Source: Mycobacterium pinniadriaticum | GTDB lineage: Bacteria; Actinomycetota; Actinomycetes; Mycobacteriales; Mycobacteriaceae | Direction of reading: 5' to 3' | Assembly (NCBI RefSeq): GCF_026242045.1 | Contig: NZ_JAPJDO010000009.1 | Span: 162,654-226,653 of the forward strand | DNA: 64,000 bases | Shown here: in pieces, positions 23,937 to 33,898 of the stretch | How the letters are laid out: every line of letters starts with the position of its first letter | Position numbering within the stretch: the first letter of the stretch is position 1 | Notes under the pieces: generated by a model | What the model was told of the DNA's origin: nothing | Databases searched by the model: none | What the model saw: only the letters and a program-made list of their open reading frames with translations | Made by a program: the position numbers and the translations under genes

Positions 23937-25083
23937 CTTGCACCTGACTCACGTTCTTGCTCAACGCGTCGATCGCGCGGGACAGTTCTTGGCGCTGCGG
24001 CTCGGTCACGGTGTCGTAGAGCACGAATCCGTCCCCCTGGCGGTACTGGGCCAGCAGTGCCTCGACGTCGGCGAAGCCTTTGTCGACGTTCTTGCCCAGC
24101 TCGGGATTGCGCTCGTCGAGGATCGGGCGGACCGATGCGACGGCCGTCTGTGAACCGTCCACGTTGGCCTGGAAGTCCCACAGGTCGGTGTGGCTGAAGA
24201 TGTCCTCTTCGCCGCTGATCTTGCTGGCCGCGACCTCGTCCAAAAGGCCCTGTGCGCCGCCGGCGATCTGAGTGGAGTCGATGGTCCAATCCGGTGCCTT
24301 GACACCGTCGTTGAGCTCCTTGATGTCGGCCACCAGCTGGTCGGCGATCGCGTTGGTGTCGGGCTGCAGGCCGGTGACCCACAGGTCCTTCTCCAGGCGG
24401 TGGAACCCGGTCCACGTCTGGCCCGGCTCCAGATCGGCCTCACGCAGGTCGATACGGGGATCCAGATCGTTGGGGAACGACTCGGCCACCGGCTCGATGC
24501 GCTCGTAGTAGGTGCGGGTGGTCGGGTACAGCGACTTCGCCTTGGCGATATCGCCGGCCTTGATCGCGGCCACGAACGCCTCGGTCGCCGGCACCAGCGC
24601 GTCGGTCTGACTGCTGACGTAGCGCTTGTAACTCTCAGCGGCTTCCTTGAACTCGCCCTGGGTGTCGACGGCGACGGCGTCGCCGGTCACCACGAAGTCA
24701 TTGCGGATGCCGTCACCGATCATGCCCGGTTTGCACGCTGTCGTGTAAGTACCGGGCTCGGCGAGCTGTACGACGAGCTTGCGCTGCAGCCCGGGGGAGA
24801 TGTTCTCCACCTCACCCATCACCCGCTCACCCTCGCCGTACACGTAGAACTCGGTGACCTTGGTCCCGTTGTTGGTGATCACGAAGGTGCTCGGCCCGGT
24901 CGTGGCCTGCGTGCCCGACAACTTGCACTCGGTGTCGGAGGCGTCGACGGTGATCTCGGCGGGCGCCTTGCTGCTCGAGTCCGCGGATTTGGTCTCCTTG
25001 GCCGTGCAGGCGGCCAGCGAGACTCCGGCCAGGATCGCCGCGGCGGCGGCGGTGCCGGTTTTGATGCCGTGGGAGAGCGTCAC
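23917..25083 (-). CDS. efeO: EfeO iron-binding lipoprotein (cupredoxin + imelysin)
   Basis: 388-residue periplasmic component: signal with lipobox LAAC (Cys26), an N-terminal cupredoxin-like domain (about 38-140) and a C-terminal M75/imelysin-like domain containing the H-x-x-E metal motif in GFHRLEKDLW. The mature protein delivers iron to the EfeU permease. GTG 25083 overlaps the efeU stop by 4 nt. Confidence 0.95.
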   Translation of the reverse strand: MTLSHGIKTGTAAAAAILAGVSLAACTAKETKSADSSSKAPAEITVDASDTECKLSGTQATTGPSTFVITNNGTKVTEFYVYGEGERVMGEVENISPGLQRKLVVQLAEPGTYTTACKPGMIGDGIRNDFVVTGDAVAVDTQGEFKEAAESYKRYVSSQTDALVPATEAFVAAIKAGDIAKAKSLYPTTRTYYERIEPVAESFPNDLDPRIDLREADLEPGQTWTGFHRLEKDLWVTGLQPDTNAIADQLVADIKELNDGVKAPDWTIDSTQIAGGAQGLLDEVAASKISGEEDIFSHTDLWDFQANVDGSQTAVASVRPILDERNPELGKNVDKGFADVEALLAQYRQGDGFVLYDTVTEPQRQELSRAIDALSKNVSQVQGVIAPQ

Positions 25084-26102
25084 TTATGAGACCTTTCAGG
25101 GAGGGTGGTGCGCGCCGAATCTTCGGAGACATCGGAGCTTTCGGTGGACATGCGGCTATCGGAGGAGGTGTCGGTGGCGGGTGCCTGCGGTGCCGCCGGC
25201 GCGGGCCGGCGGGGCCTGCTGGGCCGCAGGAACAGGCCCAGCACGATGACGATGTAGGCCAGCCAGCAGATCAGCTGGAGCACCGTCGGGGTCGGCGTGA
25301 TGTTGAAAACGCCCTGGAAGATCTCGCCGTACCAGGCCGACCAGTTGAAGTCCGCGCTGACGTCGAAGGCCTTGGAGCCCAGGCCGGGCAGCCAACCCAC
25401 GGTCTGAAGGGCCCCGATGCCGTAGGACAGGACGCCGGCGGCGACCAGGATCAGGAACACGCCGGTGTAGGAGAAGAACTTGGCCAGGTTGATCCGCACC
25501 GCGCCGGCGTACATGCCCCAGGCGATCGCGGCGGCCACCAGTACGCCGATCAGCAACCCGAGCAGCGGCCAGGCGGTCTCGGCCTCGGCGTAGCCGACCA
25601 TGAACAACGCGGTCTCGAAGCCCTCCCGGCCCACCGCCAGGAATGCCAGCATGAAAACCGCCAGGGCGCCGGTTTCGAGGGCCTGTGACATTCCGGCGCG
25701 CAGTTCACCGGACATGCCGGCGGAGGCCTTACGCATCCACAACACCATCGAGGTGACGATCGCGACGGCCACCAGCGACGCCACGCCGGCGATGGCCTCC
25801 GCCGCCAGGTCTTTGACCGTGTAAGCGCCGTATTGGATGGTGAGAAACACGCCCACCGTCATCAGAACCGCCGCGCCGACGCCGAGCCAAACCCACTTCA
25901 GTGCGTCGCGGCGGTCGGATTTCACCAGGAAGGCCACCAGGACCATGACGATGATGCCGGCCTCCAGGCCTTCGCGAAGGCCGATCAGCCCACTGCCGAA
26001 CAGCTGGGCGGTCACGTTGGGGGCGGCCGCGCTGAAGGTGGTGTGGAGGCCACCCGAGAGATTCCCCGCGAGGCTTACTGGGATGTCCGCCACGTCGGTC
26101 AT
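25080..26102 (-). CDS. efeU: EfeU/FTR1-family iron permease
   Basis: 340-residue permease with seven or so membrane segments. Two R-E-G-[LF]-E iron-path motifs, REGLE (GLREGLEAGII) and REGFE (GREGFETALF), mark the transport route of the FTR1 family. The C-terminal ~55 residues after the last helix are Pro/Ala/Ser-rich and cytoplasmic or periplasmic. It is the first gene of efeU-efeO-efeB, with IdeR-like boxes just upstream. Confidence 0.95.
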   Translation of the reverse strand: MTDVADIPVSLAGNLSGGLHTTFSAAAPNVTAQLFGSGLIGLREGLEAGIIVMVLVAFLVKSDRRDALKWVWLGVGAAVLMTVGVFLTIQYGAYTVKDLAAEAIAGVASLVAVAIVTSMVLWMRKASAGMSGELRAGMSQALETGALAVFMLAFLAVGREGFETALFMVGYAEAETAWPLLGLLIGVLVAAAIAWGMYAGAVRINLAKFFSYTGVFLILVAAGVLSYGIGALQTVGWLPGLGSKAFDVSADFNWSAWYGEIFQGVFNITPTPTVLQLICWLAYIVIVLGLFLRPSRPRRPAPAAPQAPATDTSSDSRMSTESSDVSEDSARTTLPERSHK

Positions 26103-26135
26103 CGGCGAGTCCTAACTAACATCGGATAGTGCCAG

Positions 26136-26174
26136 GCAAGCAAGGCTTACCAAACCAAGGTTGGGCTCACCTTA
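26136..26174 (-). promoter_or_regulatory. Two IdeR/DtxR-type iron boxes upstream of efeU
   Basis: 26156-26174 matches the 19-bp IdeR consensus at about 13 of 19 positions and is itself a dyad (AAGGT...ACCTT). A weaker site, centred on AGGCTTACC at 26136-26154, matches at about 12 of 19. Paired boxes are typical of strongly iron-repressed mycobacterial promoters. They lie 34-72 bp upstream of the efeU start. Confidence 0.68.
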
Positions 26175-26184
26175 GCAGACGCCA

Positions 26185-26221
26185 GGTAACGAAGTTACCG
26201 ACCGTTGGCATCGTCGGTCGG
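26185..26221. promoter_or_regulatory. Nested palindromes in the lpqU promoter region
   Basis: GGTAAC-gaa-GTTACC (26185-26199) overlaps a second dyad CCGACCG...CGGTCGG (26198-26221). GTTACCG is the half-site seen upstream of rpfB and resembles MtrA targets. The region lies between divergent efeU and lpqU. Confidence 0.4.
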
Positions 26222-26280
26222 GACTAATGACACCGAACGCATGGGACGATGAACTAGGTCGGTTGGGTTCGAGGAGTGCT

Positions 26281-27012
26281 GTGTCGTCAACGCGTTGGCT
26301 GCGGGTTGTCGCCGTCATTGCGGCGGCCGCGATGCTGCTGGCATCGAGCTGTTCCTGGCAACTCGGCACTCCTATTCCGGAGGGGGTACCACCGCCGCCG
26401 GGTGACCCGGTGCCCGCGATCGACACCAACGCCAAGGGCCGGCCGGCCGACCAGTTGCACGAGTGGGCGGCCGCGCGGGCGCCTGCGCTCGGTATCCCGA
26501 TAAACGCGCTGGAGGCCTACGCCTACGCCGCGCGGGTGGCCGAGGTGGAGAACCCCAACTGCCATCTTTCCTGGACGACACTGGCCGGGATCGGCATGGT
26601 CGAAAGCCACCACGGCACCTACCGGGGCGCCGTCATCGCCCCCAACGGCGACGTCAGCCCGCCGATCCGCGGGGTACGCCTGGACGGCACCAACGGCAAC
26701 CTGGAAATCATCGACAGCGAGCAGAGCCTGGACGGCGACGAGCCGGCCTACGCCCGGGCGATGGGGCCCATGCAGTTCATCCCCGAGACCTGGCGGCTCT
26801 ACGGCGTCGACGCCAACAACGACGGTGCGATCAGCCCGGACAACTTCGATGACGCCGCGCTGTCGGCGGCGGGGTATCTGTGCTTCCGCGGCAAGGACCT
26901 GGCTTCACCGCGTGGCTGGATGAACGCGCTGCACGCCTACAACCACTCCGACCAGTACGCGCGCGCCGTGCGGGACTGGGCGACGGCCTACGCGCAGGGC
27001 CATGCGCTCTAG
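26281..27012 (+). CDS. lpqU: Lytic transglycosylase lipoprotein LpqU
   Basis: 243 residues from GTG 26281, which follows GAGGAG with a 4-nt gap; a start at 26227 would add 18 residues. A signal with LLASSC lipobox precedes an MltB/SLT-type lysozyme-like domain containing GMVESHHGTYRG, whose Glu is the likely catalytic acid, and AMGPMQFIPETWRLYG, the family's structural hallmark. It cleaves peptidoglycan glycan strands at the outer face of the membrane. It precedes eno as Rv1022 does. Confidence 0.9.
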   Translation: MSSTRWLRVVAVIAAAAMLLASSCSWQLGTPIPEGVPPPPGDPVPAIDTNAKGRPADQLHEWAAARAPALGIPINALEAYAYAARVAEVENPNCHLSWTTLAGIGMVESHHGTYRGAVIAPNGDVSPPIRGVRLDGTNGNLEIIDSEQSLDGDEPAYARAMGPMQFIPETWRLYGVDANNDGAISPDNFDDAALSAAGYLCFRGKDLASPRGWMNALHAYNHSDQYARAVRDWATAYAQGHAL

Positions 27013-27039
27013 CCCACCGACGACGCGGGAAAGCGCTGA

Positions 27040-28467
<1,428 letters not shown>

Positions 28468-28497
28468 GCGCCGCGCAGGAAGTCCAGGAAGTCACAC

Positions 28498-29157
28498 GTG
28501 GCGGAAAGCAAGCGGCCCGACCCGAAGCGACGCTCACCGGCCTCCCGGCCGGGGGCGTCTGGGCGGGCCCGCTCGCGTCCGGCACCCGTGACCAAACCGC
28601 GGCCCGCCGAGGCTCGGGCGGCTGCGGAGCCGGTGAGCGTCACCGCACCGATCCGGCGGGCGATCGCGGCCTCGGTGGAGCGGCACACCGAGCAGCGGCT
28701 GGGTTTCACGGCGCGCCGGGCGGCGATTCTTGCCGCGGTGGTGTGTGTGTTGACCCTGACCATCGCCGGACCGGTGCGTACCTACTTCGCCCAGCGCACC
28801 GAGATGAAGCAGCTCGCCGCGACGGAGGTGGCGCTGCGCAAGCAGATCGCCGACCTGGAGTCGCAGAAGGCCAAGTTGGGTGACCCGGTGTACATCGCCG
28901 CCCAGGCGCGCGAACGGCTCGGCTTCGTGATGCCGGGCGACATTCCTTACCAGGTGCAGCTGCCGCCGGGGGAGGTCCTCACCCCCGACACCGGCCCGCA
29001 GGCCACGCCGGTGCGCAACACCGACCCGTGGTACACCTCGCTGTGGCACACCATCGCCGACACGCCGCACGGTCCGCCGGCGGCCCCCGTCGGCGAGCCC
29101 GTCGAGCCGCCGCCGTCGGAACCCGTTCCGGTGCCACCACCGGCGCCCGGTGGTTGA
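28498..29157 (+). CDS. FtsB/DivIC-family septum formation protein
   Basis: 219 residues: a basic, disordered cytoplasmic N-terminus (1-75), one membrane helix (about 78-98), a short coiled coil (MKQLAATEVALRKQIADLESQKAKL) and YIAAQARERLGFVMPGDIPY, the DivIC signature; the C-terminus is Pro-rich. FtsB-like proteins join FtsQ and FtsL in the divisome. It lies between eno and the DUF501 gene, as Rv1024 does. The GTG at 28498 follows AGGAAG. Confidence 0.88.
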   Translation: MAESKRPDPKRRSPASRPGASGRARSRPAPVTKPRPAEARAAAEPVSVTAPIRRAIAASVERHTEQRLGFTARRAAILAAVVCVLTLTIAGPVRTYFAQRTEMKQLAATEVALRKQIADLESQKAKLGDPVYIAAQARERLGFVMPGDIPYQVQLPPGEVLTPDTGPQATPVRNTDPWYTSLWHTIADTPHGPPAAPVGEPVEPPPSEPVPVPPPAPGG

Positions 29158-29647
29158 CCCCGCCGATCTCGATGCGGTGGCGCGGCAGCTCGGACGCGAG
29201 CCCCGCGGCGTGCTCGAGATCGCATATCGCTGCCCCAATGGCGAGCCGGCGGTGGTCAAGACCGCGCCGCGGCTGGCAGACGGCACGCCGTTTCCGACCC
29301 TGTACTACCTGACCCATCCGGCGTTGACCGCCGCGGCGAGCAGGCTGGAATCCGACGGGCTGATGCGGCAGATGACGCAGCGGCTGCAGCAGGACTCGGA
29401 TCTGGCTGAGGCTTATCGCCGCGCTCACGAGTCGTACCTGGCCGAGCGCGACGCGATCGAGCCGCTGGGGACGACATTCTCCGGCGGGGGCATGCCCGAC
29501 CGGGTCAAGTGTCTGCACGTGCTGATCGCGCATTCACTGGCAAAAGGCCCCGGGGTCAACCCGTTTGGTGACGAGGCGCTGGCGGTGCTGGCGGCCGAGC
29601 CGGGGATGGCGGGAATTCTGGACAAGGGGGAGTGGACATCAACGTAG
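29150..29647 (+). CDS. DUF501-domain protein
   Basis: 165 residues, GTG start overlapping the ftsB-like stop by 8 nt and overlapping ppx by 16 nt. The family hallmarks are the N-terminal EIAYRCPNGEPAVVKTAPRL and the C-terminal DRVKCLHVLIAHSLAKGPGVNPFGDEAL. No biochemical function is known; the invariant association with ftsB-like and ppx genes (Rv1024-1026) suggests a growth-linked role. Confidence 0.9.
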   Translation: MVDPADLDAVARQLGREPRGVLEIAYRCPNGEPAVVKTAPRLADGTPFPTLYYLTHPALTAAASRLESDGLMRQMTQRLQQDSDLAEAYRRAHESYLAERDAIEPLGTTFSGGGMPDRVKCLHVLIAHSLAKGPGVNPFGDEALAVLAAEPGMAGILDKGEWTST

Positions 29648-30600
29648 CGACCAACCGGGTGGCGGCGATCGACTGCGGCACCAACTCGATCCGGCTGCTG
29701 ATCGCCGATATGGCGGGTGGACGTCTGCACGATGTCCACCGGGAGATGCGGATCGTCCGGCTGGGTCAGGGCGTCGACGCCACCGGGCAGTTCGCGCCCG
29801 ATGCGCTGGGACGTACCCGGGCGGCCCTGTCCGACTATGCCGCGCTGCTGAAGCGTTTCGACGTCGGCAAGGTGCGCATGGTGGCAACGTCGGCGACTCG
29901 CGATGCGTCCAACCGCGACGTGTTCTTCGACATGACCGCCGAGGTGCTGGAGTCCGCGGTGCCCGGCGCGGTCGCCGAGGTGATCACCGGCCAGGAGGAG
30001 GCCGAACTCTCGTTCAACGGCGCGGTGGGTGAACTCGACAGTGCCGCAGCACCGTTCGTGGTGGTCGATCTCGGCGGTGGCTCGACGGAGGTGGTGCTGG
30101 GTAGCGGCACCGGTGACGGCGGCGTGCAGGCAAGCTTCTCGGCCGACATCGGCTGCGTGCGGCTCACCGAGCGGTGCCTGCATTCGGATCCGCCGACCGC
30201 CGCCGAGGTGGCCGCCGCCCGCGAGGTGGTGCGCGAACGGCTCGGCGAGGCGCTTCGGGTGGTGCCGGTGGAGCGGGCCAAGACCTGGGTGGGGGTAGCG
30301 GGCACCTTCACCACATTGGCGGCGCTGGCTCAGCACATGACCACCTACGACCCCGACGCGATCCACCTGTCGCGGGTCGGCTTCCCGGATCTGCTGGCGG
30401 TGTGCTCGCAGCTCGTGGGTATGACCCGCAAGCAGCGCGCCGCGCTCGGGCCGATGCACGAGGGCCGGGTCGACGTCATCGGTGGGGGCTCGATCGTCGT
30501 CGAAGAACTGGCCTATGCATTGCGGCAGCGAGCCGGGATCGACGAGCTGACGGTCAGTGAGCACGACATCCTGGACGGAATCGCACTGTCGATCGCGTGA
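29632..30600 (+). CDS. Ppx/GppA-family exopolyphosphatase
   Basis: 322 aa, ASKHA fold. Phosphate-1 IDCGTNSIRLLIAD, the EEAELSF segment with the catalytic Glu region, phosphate-2 VVDLGGGSTEVV and VGVAGTFTTLAAL are present. The enzyme hydrolyses polyphosphate or pppGpp; Rv1026 (PPX2) is the positional equivalent. It is short for the family because the C-terminal HD-like domains of E. coli Ppx are absent. Confidence 0.94.
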   Translation: MDINVATNRVAAIDCGTNSIRLLIADMAGGRLHDVHREMRIVRLGQGVDATGQFAPDALGRTRAALSDYAALLKRFDVGKVRMVATSATRDASNRDVFFDMTAEVLESAVPGAVAEVITGQEEAELSFNGAVGELDSAAAPFVVVDLGGGSTEVVLGSGTGDGGVQASFSADIGCVRLTERCLHSDPPTAAEVAAAREVVRERLGEALRVVPVERAKTWVGVAGTFTTLAALAQHMTTYDPDAIHLSRVGFPDLLAVCSQLVGMTRKQRAALGPMHEGRVDVIGGGSIVVEELAYALRQRAGIDELTVSEHDILDGIALSIA

Positions 30601-30607
30601 GGGTGCG

Positions 30608-31114
30608 TCAGTCCTCGGGTGGGATCAGCGGCTCCCCGTTGACGCCGGTCGGGATCCGGCTGCCGGCCAGCGTGACACCCAGCAGCGTCATCACCAGGCC
30701 GATCGAGAAGTGCAGCCAGTTGTCGGCAGTGTTGAGCGGCAGCACGTTTCGCGGACCAGCCAGGTCGATAAGCAGTCCGTAAACCCACAGTCCGAGATAG
30801 ATCGACCCGCCGCCGACGAGATAGGCACGGGCTCTGGCGAAGGTGCCCGCCAGCAGCAGGCCGATGACACCAGAGGCCAGGTAGAGCAGATTGTGCAGCA
30901 CCGACACTCGGAATACGCCGAACAGTTCGGCCCGCGATTCGCGACCCAGCCAGTGCAGCTGGTCCAGATGAGTGGTCAGTCCGGGGATGAAGCCGGCGAT
31001 CGCGGCAAGCAGGAATGCCGCGGCGACCAGTACCGTGGCGCCCTGCACCGCCAGCAGGCCGATACCGGGTCTCTGGAGCCTGCCGGAATGGGCGGTCTCC
31101 ATGGTTTTGCGCAT
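30608..31114 (-). CDS. DUF4383 membrane protein
   Basis: 168 residues with four hydrophobic helices. The motif LFGVFRVSVLHNLLYLASGVIGL, followed by a helix pair and LNTADNWLHFSIGLVM, is the DUF4383 pattern found in many actinobacteria. Function unknown. It converges on ppx with a 7-bp gap and marks the end of the region collinear with Rv1008-1026. Confidence 0.85.
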   Translation of the reverse strand: MRKTMETAHSGRLQRPGIGLLAVQGATVLVAAAFLLAAIAGFIPGLTTHLDQLHWLGRESRAELFGVFRVSVLHNLLYLASGVIGLLLAGTFARARAYLVGGGSIYLGLWVYGLLIDLAGPRNVLPLNTADNWLHFSIGLVMTLLGVTLAGSRIPTGVNGEPLIPPED

Positions 31115-31167
31115 ACCCGCGACGGGCAGCGACCAACCCCCGCGTCGAAAATGGCGGTGCGTCTCGG

Positions 31168-31278
31168 TTAGATCTTGACCTTGCAGCCGCTGCCGATGTT
31201 GTGACAGTGGTGGCCGCCGTCGCAGGCATTACACCGGCACGTGCAACCACCGGTGTGTTTGGTCAGAGAAATCAGCAT
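31168..31278 (-). CDS. 36-residue Cys/His-rich, metallothionein-like peptide
   Basis: ATG 31278 to TAA 31168, preceded by a consensus Shine-Dalgarno AAGGAGG (31286-31292) with a 7-nt gap. The peptide has six Cys in C-x-C-x-C-x2-C-x5-C-x6-C (residues 12, 14, 16, 19, 25, 32) and four His (8, 23, 24, 26), ending in basic KVKI. This composition suits binding Zn(II) or Cu(I). It is not an obvious MymT homologue. It lies 66 bp downstream of the alcohol dehydrogenase gene on the same strand and so is probably the last gene of the cyp-adh operon. The ORF and ribosome site are clear; the function is inferred. Confidence 0.78.
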   Translation of the reverse strand: MLISLTKHTGGCTCRCNACDGGHHCHNIGSGCKVKI

Positions 31279-31344
31279 GGCCGCGCCTCCTTGGCTGTGA
31301 CTCACCTCACAATAGCCATCTGCGGCCCGCGCGTGAAGTGTCGG

Positions 31345-32451
31345 TCAGAACCGGATCAGCCCGCGCAGGTTGATCCCGGCGTGCATATCGGCATAGCCCT
31401 GGTTGATCTCCTCGAGGGTGTACTCCCGGGTGACCAGTTCGTCGAGCTTCAACTGCCCCGCGCCGTGCAGATCGAGCAACCGGGGGATGTCGCGGCGCGG
31501 GTTCGATGAGCCGAAAAGCGATCCTCGGACCTGCTTTTCGTAGAGGGTCAGGTCGAACAACGACATGTCGACCTGCATATCGGTCGGATGCGGGATCGCC
31601 GTCATGACCACCCGGCCGCGTTTTCCGACCAGGCGCAGGGCCTGCGCCACGTACCGACCCTCCGCCACATCGGTGCTCACCACGCACACGTCGGCCATCG
31701 CGCCGTGGGTGACGTCGGTGAGCAGGGCGGCGGCCTCCTCGACCGTGGCTGCGGTGTGGGTGGCGCCGAACTCTCGTGATCGGCTGCGCTTGTACTCGAC
31801 GGGGTCGAGCGCGAGCACCACCCTGGCACCCGCGATGCGCGCACCCTGCACAGCGTTGATGCCGATCCCGCCGACGCCCATCACCACGACCACGTCGCCG
31901 TCACGGGTCTCGCCGGTGCGTACCGCACTGCCGTAACCGGTGGTGACACCGCACCCCACCAGGGCGGCGGTGTCCAGTGCGATCGATGGGTCCACCTTGA
32001 CCAGTGAGGACACCGGGACGACGGTGTACTCCGAAAATGTTCCCAGCACGCACATCTGGCCCAGGTCCTGGCCCCTGGCGTGGAAGCGGAAGGTGCCATC
32101 GAGTTGCGGACCGGCGATGATGGCGGCGCCGAGCACGCACAGGTTGCTCATGCCGCGCGCGCACGGCTCGCAGCGCCCACAGGCCGGAATGAAGCTCAGC
32201 ACCACGGGGTCGCCTTCGGCCACGTCGGTGACCCCCGGCCCGACCTCGACCACTACCCCGGCCCCCTCGTGCCCGCCGACGACGGGCAGCTGCATCGGCA
32301 TGTCACCCGTGACGAGGTGGTCATCGGAGTGGCACAGTCCGCTCGCGGTGAGTTTCACCAGGACCTCGTTCTGTTTGGGTCCATCGAGGTCGACTTCCTC
32401 GACCTCCCACTTTTGGTGCAAGCCCCACAGCACCGCGGCTTTCGTCTTCAT
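31345..32451 (-). CDS. NDMA-type zinc alcohol dehydrogenase
   Basis: 368-residue medium-chain dehydrogenase of the nicotinoprotein (NDMA-dependent) actinobacterial group. Catalytic zinc ligands are Cys40 (GLCHSD) and His61 (GGHEGAG), with the third in LVGCGVTTGYG; structural zinc is held by C-x2-C-x2-C-x7-C (91-105). GVGGIG is the nucleotide loop. It starts 21 bp after the P450 gene, suggesting sequential oxidation of a hydroxylated product. The physiological alcohol is unknown. Confidence 0.92.
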   Translation of the reverse strand: MKTKAAVLWGLHQKWEVEEVDLDGPKQNEVLVKLTASGLCHSDDHLVTGDMPMQLPVVGGHEGAGVVVEVGPGVTDVAEGDPVVLSFIPACGRCEPCARGMSNLCVLGAAIIAGPQLDGTFRFHARGQDLGQMCVLGTFSEYTVVPVSSLVKVDPSIALDTAALVGCGVTTGYGSAVRTGETRDGDVVVVMGVGGIGINAVQGARIAGARVVLALDPVEYKRSRSREFGATHTAATVEEAAALLTDVTHGAMADVCVVSTDVAEGRYVAQALRLVGKRGRVVMTAIPHPTDMQVDMSLFDLTLYEKQVRGSLFGSSNPRRDIPRLLDLHGAGQLKLDELVTREYTLEEINQGYADMHAGINLRGLIRF

Positions 32452-32472
32452 GTCCGGTGATCTCCCTGTGTG

Positions 32473-33747
32473 TCAGTGCTTTTCGGGTGTCCAGGTGGCG
32501 GGCAGGCTGTTGATGCCGTTGATGAAGTTGGCGATCTGGAATTCGGGTTGCGGTGCCGAGATATCCGGGATGCGGGTGTACACCTCGGTCAGCAGGGATC
32601 GCAGCATCGTGCGGGCCAGGGCAGCGCCCAGGCAGAAGTGCGGGCCGCCACCGCCGAAGGCGATGTGCGGGTTGGGATTACGCAGGATGTCGAACGTGAA
32701 CGGATCTTCGAAAACGGCTTCGTCGCGGTTGCCGGAGATGTACCAGAGCACGACCTTGTCGCCGGCCTTGATCTCTGAGCCGTTGACGGTGACATCCCGG
32801 GTGGCGGTGCGGCGCATGTGCAGCAGCGGCGACGACCATCGCAACACCTCCTCGACGGCGGTGTCGATCCTTCCCTCGATGTCCTCGATGAGTAGCGCCT
32901 TCTGATCCGGGAACCTGGAGAACGTATAGATGGCGTGGGCCGAGGCGTGCCGGGTGGTGTCGTTGGCGGCGACCGCTAACAAGACGAAGAACGCCTTGAG
33001 TTCGTCGTCGGTCATCTTCTTGCCGTCGAACTCGGCCTGCACCATCCAGGTGAGCAGGTCTTCGCCGGGGTTGGCGCGACGCTGCGGGATCAGCTCGGTC
33101 GCCACCGCATGCAGGTCCATGACCGCGCCCATGAACAATTCCAGCTCGCTTTGGTCGCCGCGGACCCGAGGGTCCGTCCAGCCCAGCAGGCGCTGCGCGG
33201 CGTTGGTGGCCTTGTCGCGGATCCCGCCTTCGGGCAGCCCGAAGAAGCTGCCGAAGATCCGCGCGGGCAGCTTCACCGACACCAGCTCGACGAAGTCGCC
33301 TTGGCCCAGGTGGGACATCTCGGTGACCAGGTCACGGGCGTGACCCTGGATCCAGCCCTCCAGCCGGCGCATGTTCTTCGGCTTGAACGCGTCCATGGTG
33401 ATGCCGCGCAACTGGGCGTGCCGCGGCGCATCCATGGCAATGAACGACTGCGCGACCTCACGGGCTTCGGGGGCGAAGTCCTCCATGGTGATGCCCTCGG
33501 CCGAGGAGAAGATCTCCGGGTGGCGGCTGGCCATTCGGATGTCCTCCTGGGTGGTCAGTGACCAGAATCCCCTCGTGTTGAGTTCCGGCGGCAGCAGGTC
33601 GGACTCGGCAGGCCGACTCCACGGCACGGGGTTCTCCCTGCGCAGCACGGCGAAGGCCCGATCGCGGTCGTCCGGATGCTGCGCCCAGAACGAACGGGTG
33701 CTGAGGTCGATGTCCCCGTGGGTGGTGTCGGGCAGGGCTGTGCTCAT
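32473..33747 (-). CDS. Cytochrome P450
   Basis: 424 residues from ATG 33747, preceded by AAAGGA. Oxygen-activation helix AANDTTR (260-266), E-x-x-R at 300-303 and haem loop FGGGGPHFCLGAALAR with Cys372 are intact. The double-Gly haem loop and N-terminus resemble the CYP124/125/142 group that oxidises sterol or methyl-branched chains, but no family can be assigned by eye. An in-frame upstream extension of 38 codons has no homology. It is the first gene of a cyp-adh-peptide run; a ferredoxin gene lies 2.3 kb away. Confidence 0.93.
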   Translation of the reverse strand: MSTALPDTTHGDIDLSTRSFWAQHPDDRDRAFAVLRRENPVPWSRPAESDLLPPELNTRGFWSLTTQEDIRMASRHPEIFSSAEGITMEDFAPEAREVAQSFIAMDAPRHAQLRGITMDAFKPKNMRRLEGWIQGHARDLVTEMSHLGQGDFVELVSVKLPARIFGSFFGLPEGGIRDKATNAAQRLLGWTDPRVRGDQSELELFMGAVMDLHAVATELIPQRRANPGEDLLTWMVQAEFDGKKMTDDELKAFFVLLAVAANDTTRHASAHAIYTFSRFPDQKALLIEDIEGRIDTAVEEVLRWSSPLLHMRRTATRDVTVNGSEIKAGDKVVLWYISGNRDEAVFEDPFTFDILRNPNPHIAFGGGGPHFCLGAALARTMLRSLLTEVYTRIPDISAPQPEFQIANFINGINSLPATWTPEKH

Positions 33748-33839
33748 CGAGAGTCCTTTCAGTCCGCGCCGAGGCAGCGCTGGACTGTGGTGCGCGTCAC
33801 TGCGGCGTTCGGACCCATGTTGTTCATCCAGCGCGCGGT

Positions 33840-33861
33840 TTGGCACCGGCGTGCGTGCCAA
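33840..33861. promoter_or_regulatory. Operator-like dyad upstream of the P450 operon
   Basis: Perfect 7-bp arms TTGGCAC (33840-33846) and GTGCCAA (33855-33861) with an 8-bp spacer, about 93 bp upstream of the P450 start. It also lies just past the kinase gene's 3' end, so it could instead be a terminator hairpin, although no T-run follows. Confidence 0.45.
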
Positions 33862-33898
33862 TCACTGGCCTGTGCGGGCCAGCATCAGGGCACCGCGG

